Source of the DNA: Gossypium raimondii
Taxonomy: Eukaryota; Streptophyta; Magnoliopsida; Malvales; Malvaceae
Assembly (NCBI RefSeq): GCF_025698545.1
Contig: NC_068569.1
Location: forward strand, 5,952,001-6,016,000
Reading direction: 5' to 3'
Length of the DNA stretch: 64,000 nucleotides
A model generated the notes under the pieces. It did no database searches, was not told the DNA's origin, and was given only the letters and a program-made list of their open reading frames with translations. How positions within the stretch are numbered: position 1 is the stretch's first letter; the number at the start of each line of letters is the position of its first letter. Made by a program: the position numbers and the translations under genes. This document shows positions 11,769 through 23,868 of this stretch, piece by piece.

Positions 11769-14503
11769 ATGAGACGACAGGGACAATATGCAGACTCTGG
11801 TGGCAATGCATATGTATCTGCACAGATGCAGCATATGCCTGCACAAAGGATGGAGATCAAGTCTGGTCACTTTCAAGGACAACTAGAAGCATTTACTCCT
11901 GAAAGGGATCAACCATATCGAACTCCAAAATCAGATGGCCAGTGGAGGTGGGAAAGAGATGGATCAAAAGTGTCAAACCAAATGACACCGAAAATGTTCA
12001 ATGAAGGCAAGATTGTCTTTCGGACACTCTTCCTCTCTCTACATGTATTTGTCTTAACTAGATGTCCTTGCATTATTTTGTATGTCCATTCTGTTTGTTG
12101 TCTATAAAAAAGTAGAAAGAAAAGATGTAGAGAACCCATCATCAAGCCTAAATTATAGATAAGGACATTCCAGTTGTACTACCAATATTGGATGTGTGTC
12201 ATCATGGCATTTGCTTAATGTCTTGTAAGGGATGCTTTCTAAATCAGAACTGAAACAAATCTAGAATGTCTTTTTTCTTTGTGTTTACTCCAAAACTGAG
12301 TGGCTTCTCCAAATCTTCTTTGCAATCTGGTTTATGGCCTGTTAACCATACATAAAATGAAATGTTATGGTATTGACTTCATGCTCTCCTAGTGGTAAAA
12401 CGAAAGATAATATATCCCTGAAGGTGTAAAACACTTATGTTTAGATAGATAAATGTTTGTACTGTTCCTTATAAGTCCTTTACTTTCTGGCTTGTGCATG
12501 TTCTTTTAAGAAAGACCTTTCTCATCCTGCAACAATAATTGACATTTATTTGGAAGTGCCACCGACTGCAGAACCTGATGTGAAATTTGTTCTTTTAGAG
12601 CCTGTGGCAGGCCAAGTCATGTTACCTTTTAGAGTGTTGGTATTTGCTATTTCTGATTCATTGACTGGTTTCCCATAGTGAGTTGTAATTCTAATCTTTA
12701 TTTCTGTTCTTCGTACTCAGTTTTTGCTCCTAAAGCATAGTCTATTTAATTTTAATAATTCTTCTAGGTGAGAGAACAGAAAGTTATAATTAAAGATATG
12801 GAGTTTTTTTTATGTTGCCTTGACTCTTCATTTTTCATGTAGTAGTGGTGTCCGATGCATATCCAAACATAGGTTTGAGGATATAATCCTCCTAAGACCC
12901 TCCAAATACTTGGAAATCGTGGAAAAATCCGTGTTAGACGTATGCCAGTGTTTGACACTCATGCCTAAGTTCAAGTAACTTATAAGTGCAACTCAGTTTG
13001 GCTGATAATTGAATGTCTTGAGGCACTTCCTTTTCGCACAAATTCTGTGTTTGATTGGGGTTATTCTAGTACTCTTCTCCATTATCTTTGTAGTTATACT
13101 CTTAAAGAAGTGGGAAAATGACACAAGATTGAACACCTTTGCTTAATTAATACTTGGGCTTATTTGAGATGGCTTTATTATAATGTTAAGATTAACTGTG
13201 AATTGCCTCGCTTTATTATGACATGTTTGATTTCTTTTCTTTTTATACTTAATAATAAGCTTTTAATTTCACACTTAAAATTTGTATTGGACCACTGTTC
13301 TTATTAGAGCTGTTTAATGTGGCATAGGCCAAGGGACTGATGGATCAAGAACTTATTTCCAGGGCCAGAGGCCAGATCCCAACCTATCTTTAGAAAAACA
13401 AAATGCTGATATCAGATCTCGACCCCATGATGAAAATATGGAAGTTGGCTATGAGCACAATCTTTTGCCACCAACTTTGGAAGGTCTTGAGAAGAAATTC
13501 CATGATGACATAATGAAGCTTGCTAAAGAACAGAACGATGCTGAAGATGCCGAAAATAGTAGACATAGAGAGGTTAGTATATAGAGAGAGGTCATTTTGC
13601 TTCATATTCTCAATGTTAGCCTCTTATGTATCATTGTGTTATTTGCAAAACAAATTTATAGCAACAAGGGAACCTTTTCCATTCCAAGTTTGCCTGATTT
13701 CGAGTCGGTATTTTCTCCTATGCTTGGCAGTTGCAGGTATTAGAATATGAATTTTTGATGGTCTGTACTTGCTGTTATTCAGGAATGTAGTTTATATGTA
13801 CCAACCTGTCATTTATAGTTGCCAGTTTCCACCTTTGTCTAAAGGATTGGCTTTATATAATAGGGTATATTTAAGAAGGGCTGTTCTTCATGTATTCTCT
13901 AGTCTCTTGCATTTGCTTCCAATCTATGTTGGCAAGGCAACTCATCGAAAGTAAATGATTGTGTGCAACACCTTAGTAAGCTTAATTATTTGAATGAAGT
14001 AAACTGGCATGTGCATTCTTCTCATATGTCCTTTCCTCTTCTGAGATATCCCTTGGTTAACCTTGTTTTCAACAATGTTGCACAAGTTTTGCATAGTGAT
14101 AACAGTTCTGTTTTTAAATTTTCAGAAAATAAATGCAATCAATGCTCAGTATCAGGAACAGCTAACAGCACTTAGAGCACGGCATGCCAATCGCAGAGAT
14201 GAGTTCCTACGTAAGGAATCTCTTGTACGCCAACAACAATACCAGCAGGCAATGATGGACTATTATCCTCATAGCAACATGGCTCCAGCTGATAGCTTGC
14301 CAACCGGTAATAATCCTCATGGTTACGGTAGTGTTGCGGGTTCCGCTGCTGTTGGAGATGGACATCGAGGGTATAATTCTGATAACTTTGACTCCTACAG
14401 AGAGAGGCCTCGATATCTTGGGGCTGCTAGAGATCAGGGGTTTGAACCTAGAGGTTCATACCAGGGGGGGCGTGCCTATGACAACAGTTCACGTTATAAC
14501 TGA
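11769..14503 (+). CDS. Plant-conserved coiled-coil protein of unknown function
   Basis: I recognise the sequence type as conserved in plants but know no function for it. Three coding exons are 11769-12006, 13328-13572 and 14126-14503, giving 286 residues. The start is MRRQGQYADSGGNAYVSAQM; the frame is open a little upstream, but this ATG matches where the family begins. The N-terminal third is Gln/Met/Pro-rich with a WRWERDGSKVSN block (about residues 58-69). A charged helical stretch (DDIMKLAKEQNDAEDAEN, then KINAINAQYQEQLTALRARH, about residues 135-195) should form a coiled coil. The C-terminal 60 residues are Gly/Tyr/Arg-rich and end SRYN. No signal peptide, membrane segment or catalytic motif is visible. 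Intron 12007-13327 uses a GC donor (AAG|GCAAGA) and joins in frame as N-E-G-Q-G. Confidence 0.85.
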
Positions 14504-16479
14504 ATTTGCTTAGTTTAACTTCCCTTAGCCACATCCTCCAGGTACAGTTCTGATATTTACCCCATGGATTCTGGCATGCTATATCCTGAAGTTTACGTTA
14601 TATTTTCTGCAGTTCTCCCATCTGTTGGTTTCTTCTTTCTGCAGTTTTTACAGTTTTTATGTAACTGATTCTCCATTTGGATGACTGGCGAGGGTCACCT
14701 TGTCATTCGTTCGTAAATGGAGCATAAATGGGTAGTCAGAGTTGAAATCTTGGTTTCCCGAAGTTGAGAATGAATGTCGAATGTGCGACTGACATGGGTA
14801 TGATCAAAATGTTTTAGTTTTATACATTTGAAGATAATATTATATGCATACCTCTGCTTGAATACGTTGGAGACAAATCTGAAAAAAAGCATATCAAACA
14901 CCAAATTGGTTGAAACTTCAATTCCTTATCCAATTCGTGCGATATATTGAACCGATTTAGATAAAGAAACTAGGTTGAATGGTATTAGTCTTTATACTTT
15001 GTGAATGAAAGTTGAGGATTTAACTGTCCTTTAATTTGAACAATTTTAGTCTTATTACTTTTTGAATTTTGAAATTTTAGTCTTGATCATACAATAGTAA
15101 TTAACTTTGTTTGGTTAAACAATTACTAATCATGTACTATGTATACAGTTATAAATTTAGTTCAAATTCTTCAATGGTTCCTTCTAAATTTTTGTATTTT
15201 TAAAATTTGAAATTTTAATTTTGACACAAATTTCAATATTGAATTTGTGATGATATGTTTGTTGAATTATATTTTAAAATAACAGAGCTTAATTTTAATT
15301 TTAATATTTATTGTTTGGTGACCATTGTAAATTTAAAATTTGAAATAACTAAATTAAAGCATAAGGATTAAATTTAAAATTTTTGTAAAGTACAAGGATT
15401 AATGGCAGTATTTAACAAATAATTTTGGTTTGATTGTAGGTCCCGGTTTTCAACATAAACCAAATGAACCGCCCTGTCCCCGTCCCCCGAAAAGAAAAAA
15501 ACATTAACCAAAAGAACATTTATTTCTATTGAAGTTCATTAAGACTCAGTAGCATTTATGTATTAGTAAGTTGTAGCGTAGTACAAAATTATGTTGAAAA
15601 CCTGAATAACAAAGTTCCTGAAATAATTATTAAGCGGGAACATAAAATTCGTGTGTTTTGAAATGTGTATGATCCACTTGATCTTGAAGCTTATCAAGCT
15701 AGAACTTTTCACATCTTCAACGCTCTGAGAGCCGATAAATTATATAATCATAACTAAAGTGAAGATTATTAAACTAATTTACATAATATGTTCCTGCCCT
15801 GCTCGTCCCTAGTTCCGAATATCTTTTATTCTGCAGCAGTTCTCAATCACCTGGTCCCTTCAAATGTATGCCAAACATCCATATATCTGGAAATAGAACA
15901 TTTGATTCCCAATCAGAAGAAGACATGCCCATTAAGGAAGGACGACATTTCAAAGATAATGCGAGGCAAAAGAACAACGATATTAAGAACAGTGTGGCAA
16001 TAACTTGGTGGTGAAAAATCTAAGTGTAGAGCATCCTATGTTATTTGAATTCAGGTGTGTGCAAAATACATATTTCTATGATCCACGCCCACAAATATAT
16101 TAGACATAAATACTTCAATAAAAAAAGAAGAGTCGGAACAACATTCAGAATCCCAAACTTGCGTATCTGCAATCTTATATCAACTACGTAGACATTAACT
16201 GCTAAAATAAATTAGTATGCTAATATATTTAAATGTTTAGCCAATTCAACTCGACTCTTGGGAGTTTATGTTTGCAATTAAGAGAATTCAAGACTGAATT
16301 ATGATGGGGCACTCAGACATCTAAAATGTTAAGCACTAGAGATCGAGTGAAATATATACATGTAATATAAGTGTAACTTAGGAAGAATGAATTATGAGAT
16401 AATCAAGCAATATTTCAACACCTCAAAGCTTACCTTTGCTGCTAAAGCATTTTCGGTGATGCAGTTACAGAGATGATAC
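14504..16479. other. Convergent intergenic region between the coiled-coil gene and RHF2A
   Basis: This stretch lies between the 3' ends of two genes pointing at each other. It should hold both 3' UTRs: after 14503 on the plus strand, and below 16480 on the minus strand. A foldback repeat lies at 14974-15416. The remainder is AT-rich with no supported reading frame; the 71-residue ORF at 15788-16003 has no family features. Confidence 0.6.
14974..15416. repeat. Foldback MITE-like repeat
   Basis: The left end reads GTTGAATGGTATTAGTCTTT. The right end, reverse-complemented, reads GTTAAATACTGCCATTAATC and then CTTGTACTTT, against CTTTATACTTT on the left, so the element has imperfect terminal inverted repeats. 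The body carries internal copies of TTTAGTC and AATTTTAGTCTT units. No coding capacity is seen. No clean target-site duplication was found, so the exact borders and superfamily are uncertain. Confidence 0.6.
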
Positions 16480-19400
16480 TTATTTGGGAGCAGAACTTGT
16501 AGCACATGAAGCTTGTGCACTGGTTTCAATTGAGGGAGTTCCTCCACCAGCATCAGAAATCTGGTGATTATTTGATTCTAGATTAGAGCCGTCTTCCGAA
16601 CTGTTTGATACAGTAGCCGTGCTTGTTCTATCATCTCTGGTTTCTAAACGCTCCATCATACGCGAGACTGTTGCAATGCCAGCATTAACCTCTCTCCTAA
16701 CTTGAGAACCAAGATCTGACATGGAAGTGTCGCGAGAGAAAAACCTCTCTTTCCACCCCCTTGTACTCTTTGAAATTGACTCCTTGTATCTAAAAAGATC
16801 CATAAATCAAAATATAATAGCAAATTTATAATATATCATGTAAAAGAATCATTGAAATACAAACCCAAATAAGATCTCAAAATGTTACCTCATTGAAGCA
16901 GCATTAAACTTTGATTTTAATGATTCTGAAAACGACTGGAATTCTGAAGGTCCTGCTCTATCTTGACTATTAGGAGATTGATTGGGAGACCTCCAGCAAG
17001 GGAACAATATATAGGATATTATTGCGATTGACATAAAGCAAGGCAGAAAAGAGTGTTCTAGTAAGGACAATTGAGTTAGAGAACAGCAAGTACCTATTGT
17101 TCAAGGAATTCCCCTGATTGTCGACCAAAAGAACACTGGAGCCAGATGCCAAGGTGGACTGTTGATCAGCTTCAGCAGAAGGTATAGGAGTAATTGATGG
17201 TGAGCATTCTTCCCCCACAGTTCTCACAGGAGAGGATGGAGTGTTGATGGTGATTGCAGGGGCTGGCGAACCTTCTCTCTGAGTTGGTGATGATGAAGAG
17301 AAAGGGCCAGTAGAGAGAGCATTTGGATTAGCTGAAAATACCAAGAACTGGGGCCGAGCTTGACCAGATGACCCATTCCTCGGACCTTCCCTCCTTGCAA
17401 TATGACGCACTCGCCCCATCGCAGCAGCAGCAGCCAAGTGCTGGATTATGCGGTCCTCAAGCTCGGTTTCATTTGCCCCCACAGGCAGCTGTATTGAAAG
17501 CAAACCATAAGAGTATGTGGCTCTTTGGGCTATTTAGGTTCAAGTTGATGATCATAAAAATGAGGATGATACGCATCTAACTTGAAGACGAGAAATACAT
17601 ACATGTTGTAGGTCAAATTCCCCCAAAGTCGGATGATGGAATATGGTTGCATTTCTAGATGGATTGAACCTAAAACTCCTTTCATGTTCAACAGCCTCAA
17701 GCAACTCCTGGCTGCCAAAGCAAGAGATTAGCATGTCTAATACACATATAGGCTAGAAGAATCTAGAACAAGTAAATAAAGAAATTTACAAAAGGAAATA
17801 AACATTAAACAAGCACCACCTAGTTGGATCTTTCAGGCTAATTGGCTGCCAACACATGGGGCATTGAGAACTCCTTTGACACCTGCATGATTAAAATAGT
17901 TAAATGACAAATTAAGATAAATTATCTTTTTCTGTTTTTTTCCCTTTATGATAAGAATGAAGGCATTTCGTATCTCATGTAATGCAATGAACTTGATAGA
18001 CATGGCTCAGAAATTAATGACAAATTCTTTTATCAAGTGAAATGATTGCAAATAAAGGGGGGCACGAAGTTGTCAATGATATTCTTCGACAGATTCTACT
18101 AAAGCATCCCACCTAATGGAACCCAGACTTCAAATGTGAAGCTTTCCTTTTAACAATCTATGTTAGAATTATAGATAGCTGTTCTAGACTAGTTCTGAAA
18201 TGGAATGGCAGTATAAAAGCTGTCATTTTAAACTGGAGATTTCACGTGCATGTGACATCCAAAACAATCCTCTCTAATACTGCCTATCATTCCAATATTC
18301 TATAATTTTTCAAGTATTAGAATAAACAAAGTTTCAGAAATATTCATCTCTGCAAACCCCAGTGAGAAAACCTCCATTAACACAATATACAACTAATGTA
18401 CCACTAAACACCTCTATTTCATCATCACACTCAAATTTCTGTTCCTTAATAAGATCCTTTGATAGTGGTAACAGAAGAGGTGAGAGAAGCAGTTTCAACA
18501 AATAACAATAGCTGGCATCTACAAAAAATTTATACACTCTCAGCAAGTACTCAAGCTTCACTGAACCCACAGTACTGACATCTACAAAAATAATAGGTTA
18601 CTCTCAAGTAATTTTTGCTTTCTTGGACAAGCAAAGGGACACATCAGGCATAATCAACAATATTAAAGGATATTATCTCTTTTATGGTGATCAAAAAATG
18701 AAATCGACAATGTGCTTACATACTTAAAAGTCCTTAATGCTTCTTTCGACACATCAATGCACTAGACCTAGCCAACTAGAATGCAAATTTATTTTACTTT
18801 AGCATCATAATTGGATTATCTAATCTTGTTATTACAAACCTTCCTGCTTTTATGACACTAAATAACTTGCAATGCAGAACATAAAAACTATGTTACATAG
18901 ATTCAAGGGAGAGTGTTGGATATGGATATATTTTCAACATGCCATGCTCAATCTTTTTCTATTTTTCTTTTCCATATATTTGGAGGATGATGCCCCCATA
19001 TCAATGTCCAAATATGTGCCAGATACAGATACCTTAGGGAAAATGAAGAGTTCGATTAACATAACATAAATCAAAAAAGAACTTGCAATGCATAACAATA
19101 TGTAAATATAAAAACCATAATGCAAGAGTGTCAACTAAATTAACCCTTTCCCAATTTTACTGGAGAATTAGAGAGTTCTACAAACCTAAGTCATTTCCAG
19201 ACTGTTTTATAAAGTAAGCAGATACTGCATTCAAAATCAAAACTAAATCATCGAGCCATTACTAATTATATGTGCTGATTCAACATGAACTTATAAAATA
19301 GATAAGATATTCCCACTACCATTCAAGAACGCACTGCAGATGAAACTCGTGCTTGCAGCTAGTCACCTGTAAGTGACACAACAAACAAGGATCAAAAGAT

Positions 19401-20018
19401 TGCCCATCCACGTATCGAAGCCAAAATAAATTTCGGGGCATACATACAGTGAATGGATTGCTTTCACAAAATGCTTCAAGGCATATGCTACAGGCATCAT
19501 CACAAGCATCCTGGATTCCACCTTCCACAAATGCCGCAGCAGAGGTTAAATGCGCCTCAGACTTGGTATCTTCCATGCCCTACAAATGCCAAACACCAAA
19601 GCATATATTTTCAATCTCAATTTCAATTTTTTTTTTTTAAAAAACGAAACTAACGCAAGTCTTAGGTACAAAAGTTGAACCAAACCCACGCTGACCAACA
19701 AATAATTTCCACAACTTGATAACCATCAAAATAGTCCACATATGATCAACAGCAAGGATATAGACGCCACATAGATCAGATGTAAATGCCAGTTATTATA
19801 ACATAAGATCAACAATATTAAGTCCTAGAAACTTCTAGGAAAGAAAACTACTAAAACAGAACCTCCAAAATTCAGAATAGATAAAAAAAAAATCCATACA
19901 AAATCAACTTTTTTCCAAAAAATCTTAAACTTTAACTCCAATTTCTCACGAACGAAACACTTCCAGAAGAAGCCGGAAACAAAATGAAAGGAACACTCAG
20001 AATTTACTTTACCTCCAT
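16480..20018 (-). CDS. RHF2A: RING-H2 E3 ubiquitin ligase RHF2A
   Basis: E3 ligase that passes ubiquitin from an E2 to substrates; Arabidopsis RHF1A/RHF2A target a CDK inhibitor during gamete formation. Eight coding exons, in transcript order: 20013-20018, 19448-19579, 19320-19366, 17820-17882, 17603-17711, 17094-17488, 16889-16990, 16480-16789. They total 1164 nt, 387 residues, close to the Arabidopsis protein. The first coding exon supplies only Met-Glu. The RING-H2 spans about residues 32-72: CSIC, then SCKHEFHLQC, then CPMC, with all eight metal ligands present. A conserved block follows (TSQELLEAVEHERSFRFNP, HHPTLGEFDLQHLPVG, IIQHLAAAAAMGR). After a variable Ser/Pro-rich middle comes a second conserved block, FSESLKSKFNAASMRYKESI to VSRMMERLETR. 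No lesion was seen. The intron 17883-19319 is long (1437 bp). Confidence 0.94.
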
Positions 20019-22987
20019 TTTTGAGAGTTCAAAAGAAAATCACTTGATTATAAACCAAGTAGATCGATTGATAAAACAGGAGTTCTGAAAAAATAAGTTT
20101 GCTTTTCTCTGTTTGTAGATTGGGCAAAACGCAATACTTTGAACTTGGGGTTTTGTTGTTGTTCTTCAAGAAAGGATCAGTGGAAGTAAGGAAAGACTTT
20201 TATTATAGTGTGAAAGTGAAGACTGAAGAGAGTGGAGTAAGAGAAGACTTTGGGCTAGGCAAAAGCAAACAAATTGCCTAAAGCTGGGTCCTCTGGAGTC
20301 TGTGGTTTCGCCACGCGGCATCATCACCGTACTATCTTTGAGATTTTGACGCTTCTTTTCGTTCTTTAATCATTCTGTCACTCCCACCTAATTAAATTTA
20401 GGTTAACTAAAACTTTTTTAATTGATAAAAAAGAAGACGATACTAGTAATTCGTGGAGGTATTGTAAATTAATTTGGTATCGTTTGCTTTGAGAGAAAAT
20501 ATTTATATTTATCCATCTATATTTATCTGTTAATTGATAAATTATAAAAAAAATATTACTTTTACAAAATCATAAATATTATTTTAAAAATATTTTTGTT
20601 ATTTTATATTTTATATTAAAAGTTTATAAAATGTACATATTTTATTCAACATACTAATAGGAGAGCTAGAAATTCAATTAGTGGATTATTAATTATGAAC
20701 TCAACTCGATACAATGTTTATTTAATGATCCAATCACAGGTTAAATTCTTATTTCGAGAGGTGAATTAAAAATAAATATTACAAACATCACAAATTAAGG
20801 CCAAAATTACTAAAAGATTTTTAGGGATGATTTGAATCTCAATTCAAAATGGCATCTTGTCATTGGTAAAAGTGCAGTAGTCTCAAGCCTTAAACCAGAG
20901 GCTTCAAATTAGCGTATTACCCCCAATAACTATACATATTTAGTTGTCTCGAATAAATGTAGCAATATCAACTCTTGATATCAAAGAAAAAAAAGGCTAC
21001 ATCATAGTTAATATTTAAAGTGACTTTTAAGGGGTAGAGGGTTCCATTTCATAAATGGTTCGACGGTTGATCAGACTCAAGAAAGAAGGGTTGTTGTGAG
21101 AAATTTTTTTCCTTAAAAAATGGCAATGTTTGCATGCCTCTTGAATCTCCTAACAAATATAAACAATAAAATTGAGTCCAAATACGAAATACCTAAGACA
21201 TTTTAGTCAATACCTCATTTGGTTTTTGTATCAATTTGTTACATAGTTTTTTTCACCCACATCGTAGGTGTGCTATACTTTAGTCGAGTTATATTTAATA
21301 TTTTGATTAAATTGATATCACGATTTAACAGAATATCAATTTAGTTGAAAATGATATTTTTTAAAGTAATAAATATAATTATAAGTGTGTTTTTGAAATT
21401 TTATATTTAATAATCTAGATACTTCTAAAGGAGTTTGCTTTAAAGAATCTCGTATATTTTTAGAGGTACTTTAAAATTTTAGAATAATATTTTTCATTTA
21501 GATTTTAAATGTTATTTTAATAATCTTATATTAATCTTACCCTTAAACCAAATTAAAATTAAGATAATTTCAATATCATCTCTTAGTTAGATAATTTAAA
21601 ATTCTTGGAAGAATTTTTCTTTAATATTAATTATACCCTTCAAAATTTAAAATTTTACCCTGAAATTCATCCCCATAATCAATGCATGCCATATAGTTAT
21701 TTTTAAAGCTTATCTCTTTAATTAAAATATGCAATGTAATTATTCAGGATTGGGATTAAAAAATGCAACTCATCCCATTATTTGTCCAACGAAATTAATT
21801 TACTCATTATCGTTCTTTTTCTTTTAAATTTTTAACCAAATTAAAATTAATAACTAAATTGTTGTTTTGTGAAAGAAAAAATAACATATGTTGTATGCAA
21901 CTTTTAAATATTTTATTTTAATCATAAGCCAAGTCTTAGTTCTATTAGTATCGATATTGTTACCAAGACAATAAGACGTGAATTTAAGTGTCTTGAAACA
22001 TATTATCTTCTTATTTAAAAGTTGGAGAAGAACTATGGATAATTTTAAACATTATTTCAGAACAAACAAATATGACAAAAATATATAACGAGATTACTAT
22101 TTAAAAATCATAAAATTCAAATTTGATTTTGTCATGTATTGACGAATATGAATTATATAAAATAATAATAATCAAGACAAAGTCATAATTGATCTATATT
22201 TAATATATGAACACATTTTCTTTATGATCTAATTTCACACAATAACACAACCTTAATATTTGACCATTGTATTACAGATTGTTCATTATATTATCTTGTT
22301 TTTAAATTAACTAATTATTATAAATGAATTTTACATGATTAATTATTTATTAGTTGAGACAAAATTAATAATTTGATTTTTATCACTATTTATAATCAAA
22401 GACAATTTATAAAATATATTTTTAAAATAAAATTATATTGAAATCTTACATTTTAACGCAAATTTACATAAAGCAAATGAATCAAATAATGTTATATTCC
22501 AATATAATCTTACATCATGTTAATAAAACAATATCATATAATATTTTTCTTTACCTCTCATGAACCGAAAGTAATCTAAGACACCCAATCATTTTTTCTC
22601 ACTCAAAAAAAAAAAAATACATAATCTAGTATTCACGGTTCCTTAAATTTGATTGGAAAAAAAAATTCAACGGGGTTGTCAAGTTGGAGCAAGTTGAACT
22701 CATCATAAACCTAATCGATATAAATATTTAAACAAATTTTCAATTCACTTTAATTCAAGTTAAAAGCAAAAATAAAGCTTATAAATTCCACTCAACTATA
22801 TCCCATATCTACAGTAGCTACTATAACAAATTGAACTCAATAGTCAATACAAACATGATATAATTAATAAATATGAAAATATTAGAATAAAATATTAATA
22901 AACATACACTATATTCCCATTTAAAGTTTTAGAATATTTAATATATATATATATATATATTTATATATTTGTGTTAATGACATAAAA
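20019..22987. other. RHF2A leader and AT-rich intergenic DNA
   Basis: The first 200-300 bases on the minus strand should be the RHF2A 5' UTR and core promoter, since the GC content and purine pattern change near 20280-20340. Beyond that the DNA is AT-rich and no reading frame on either strand looks like an exon. A short (AT)n microsatellite lies at about 22939-22962. I see no gene in the remaining 2.6 kb. Confidence 0.55.
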
Positions 22988-23263
22988 TAGACTTAACTGC
23001 ACCAGACAATTCCAAATTATTGATAAACTTTTAAATTGGTGTGTAAACTTTAAAAATTTTAATGAATCCTAAAACTGAAGTATCATTAAAATCAGGTATT
23101 TTTATTAATATAATTGTCAATTTTGGTGTTAAATACCAATCTGGGTCTAAAGATTTAATTAGAGGAATACTTTAATTTAAGGATTCAATTGAAATTTTTA
23201 AAATTTAAGGATCAATGTAAAATTTAGTTCATAATTTGAAAGTGTCTGGTGCAACTAACCCTA
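22988..23263. repeat. Small foldback MITE
   Basis: About 276 bp with terminal inverted repeats. The left end is TAGACTTAACTGCACCAGAC. The right end, reverse-complemented, is TAGGGTTAGTTGCACCAGAC, and the similarity continues inward (ATTCCAAATTAT against ACTTTCAAATTAT). The middle contains paired TTTAAAATTT-type runs. No target-site duplication is clear, so the superfamily stays open. It lies just past the 3' end of the Cys-rich gene. Confidence 0.7.
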
Positions 23264-23379
23264 ACAAATAAATGCGCGTATACGCAATTTGCAATTTAAT
23301 TAAATCACTAAAACAATTAGGGAAATAGGGAAAAAAATAAAATGAAAACCTTTTGATTTAATAAAATAGGAGTCCCGTT

Positions 23380-23868
23380 TTAGTTTGGTGTTTCTTCTCT
23401 TTGCGAAGGACTCCTCCAAAATCCAGCCCCACGAAAACGGTCCCACATTTTCTGTTCAAAGTCAACGGCTCTGGCGCAGGAATCATCATGATTATCAACG
23501 CCACAGTCACATGGCTCACCTTTCCCCATCATGTGGTCGAGTTCAGCTTCCAATTCCTCCCCTGTGGGCCTGCATTTAGTCGGGCCCAACAAATCTTGTT
23601 GATTCTTCTTCTTCTTCTTCATCAGATGTCGCTTCTTCCATCTCAAAACCTTCTTGCAAAGCCTAGCGGGAATCTTATAAAAGGCCAAAACAAGCAGCTC
23701 TATGATACTACATGGACAACAGCAACACACCGCCGTGCACTCCGCGGCGGTGACACCCATTACTTCCCCGCATTTCTTCCCTTTCTTGGCCATCTTCGAG
23801 TCCTTCGATATCGAAAGCGCTGCTGTCCTCCGTTTCACCGGCGGTGCTTTCGTCAAGAGACGAGTCAT
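23380..23868 (-). CDS. Small Cys-rich plant protein of unknown function
   Basis: A single uninterrupted frame of 162 residues starting MTRLLTKAPPVKRR. No function is known to me, but the block GVTAAECTAVCCCCPCSIIE (about residues 38-57), followed by the hydrophobic stretch LLVLAFYKIPARL and a basic run (KKVLRWKKR, KKKKK), is a layout I recognise from a group of uncharacterised plant proteins. The cysteine cluster beside a hydrophobic segment suggests membrane attachment, possibly by acylation; this is inference. The C-terminal part is acidic and carries EELEAELDHMMG and KMWDRFRGAGFW. It has normal GC-rich coding composition against AT-rich flanks. A longer antisense frame at 23401-23874 is its shadow. 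Confidence 0.8.
   Translation of the reverse strand: MTRLLTKAPPVKRRTAALSISKDSKMAKKGKKCGEVMGVTAAECTAVCCCCPCSIIELLVLAFYKIPARLCKKVLRWKKRHLMKKKKKNQQDLLGPTKCRPTGEELEAELDHMMGKGEPCDCGVDNHDDSCARAVDFEQKMWDRFRGAGFWRSPSQREETPN

Noticed and set aside
16970-17503. 177-residue minus frame starting MLSIQLPVGANE as a gene on its own
   Set aside because: It is an internal RHF2A exon read through into both flanking introns.
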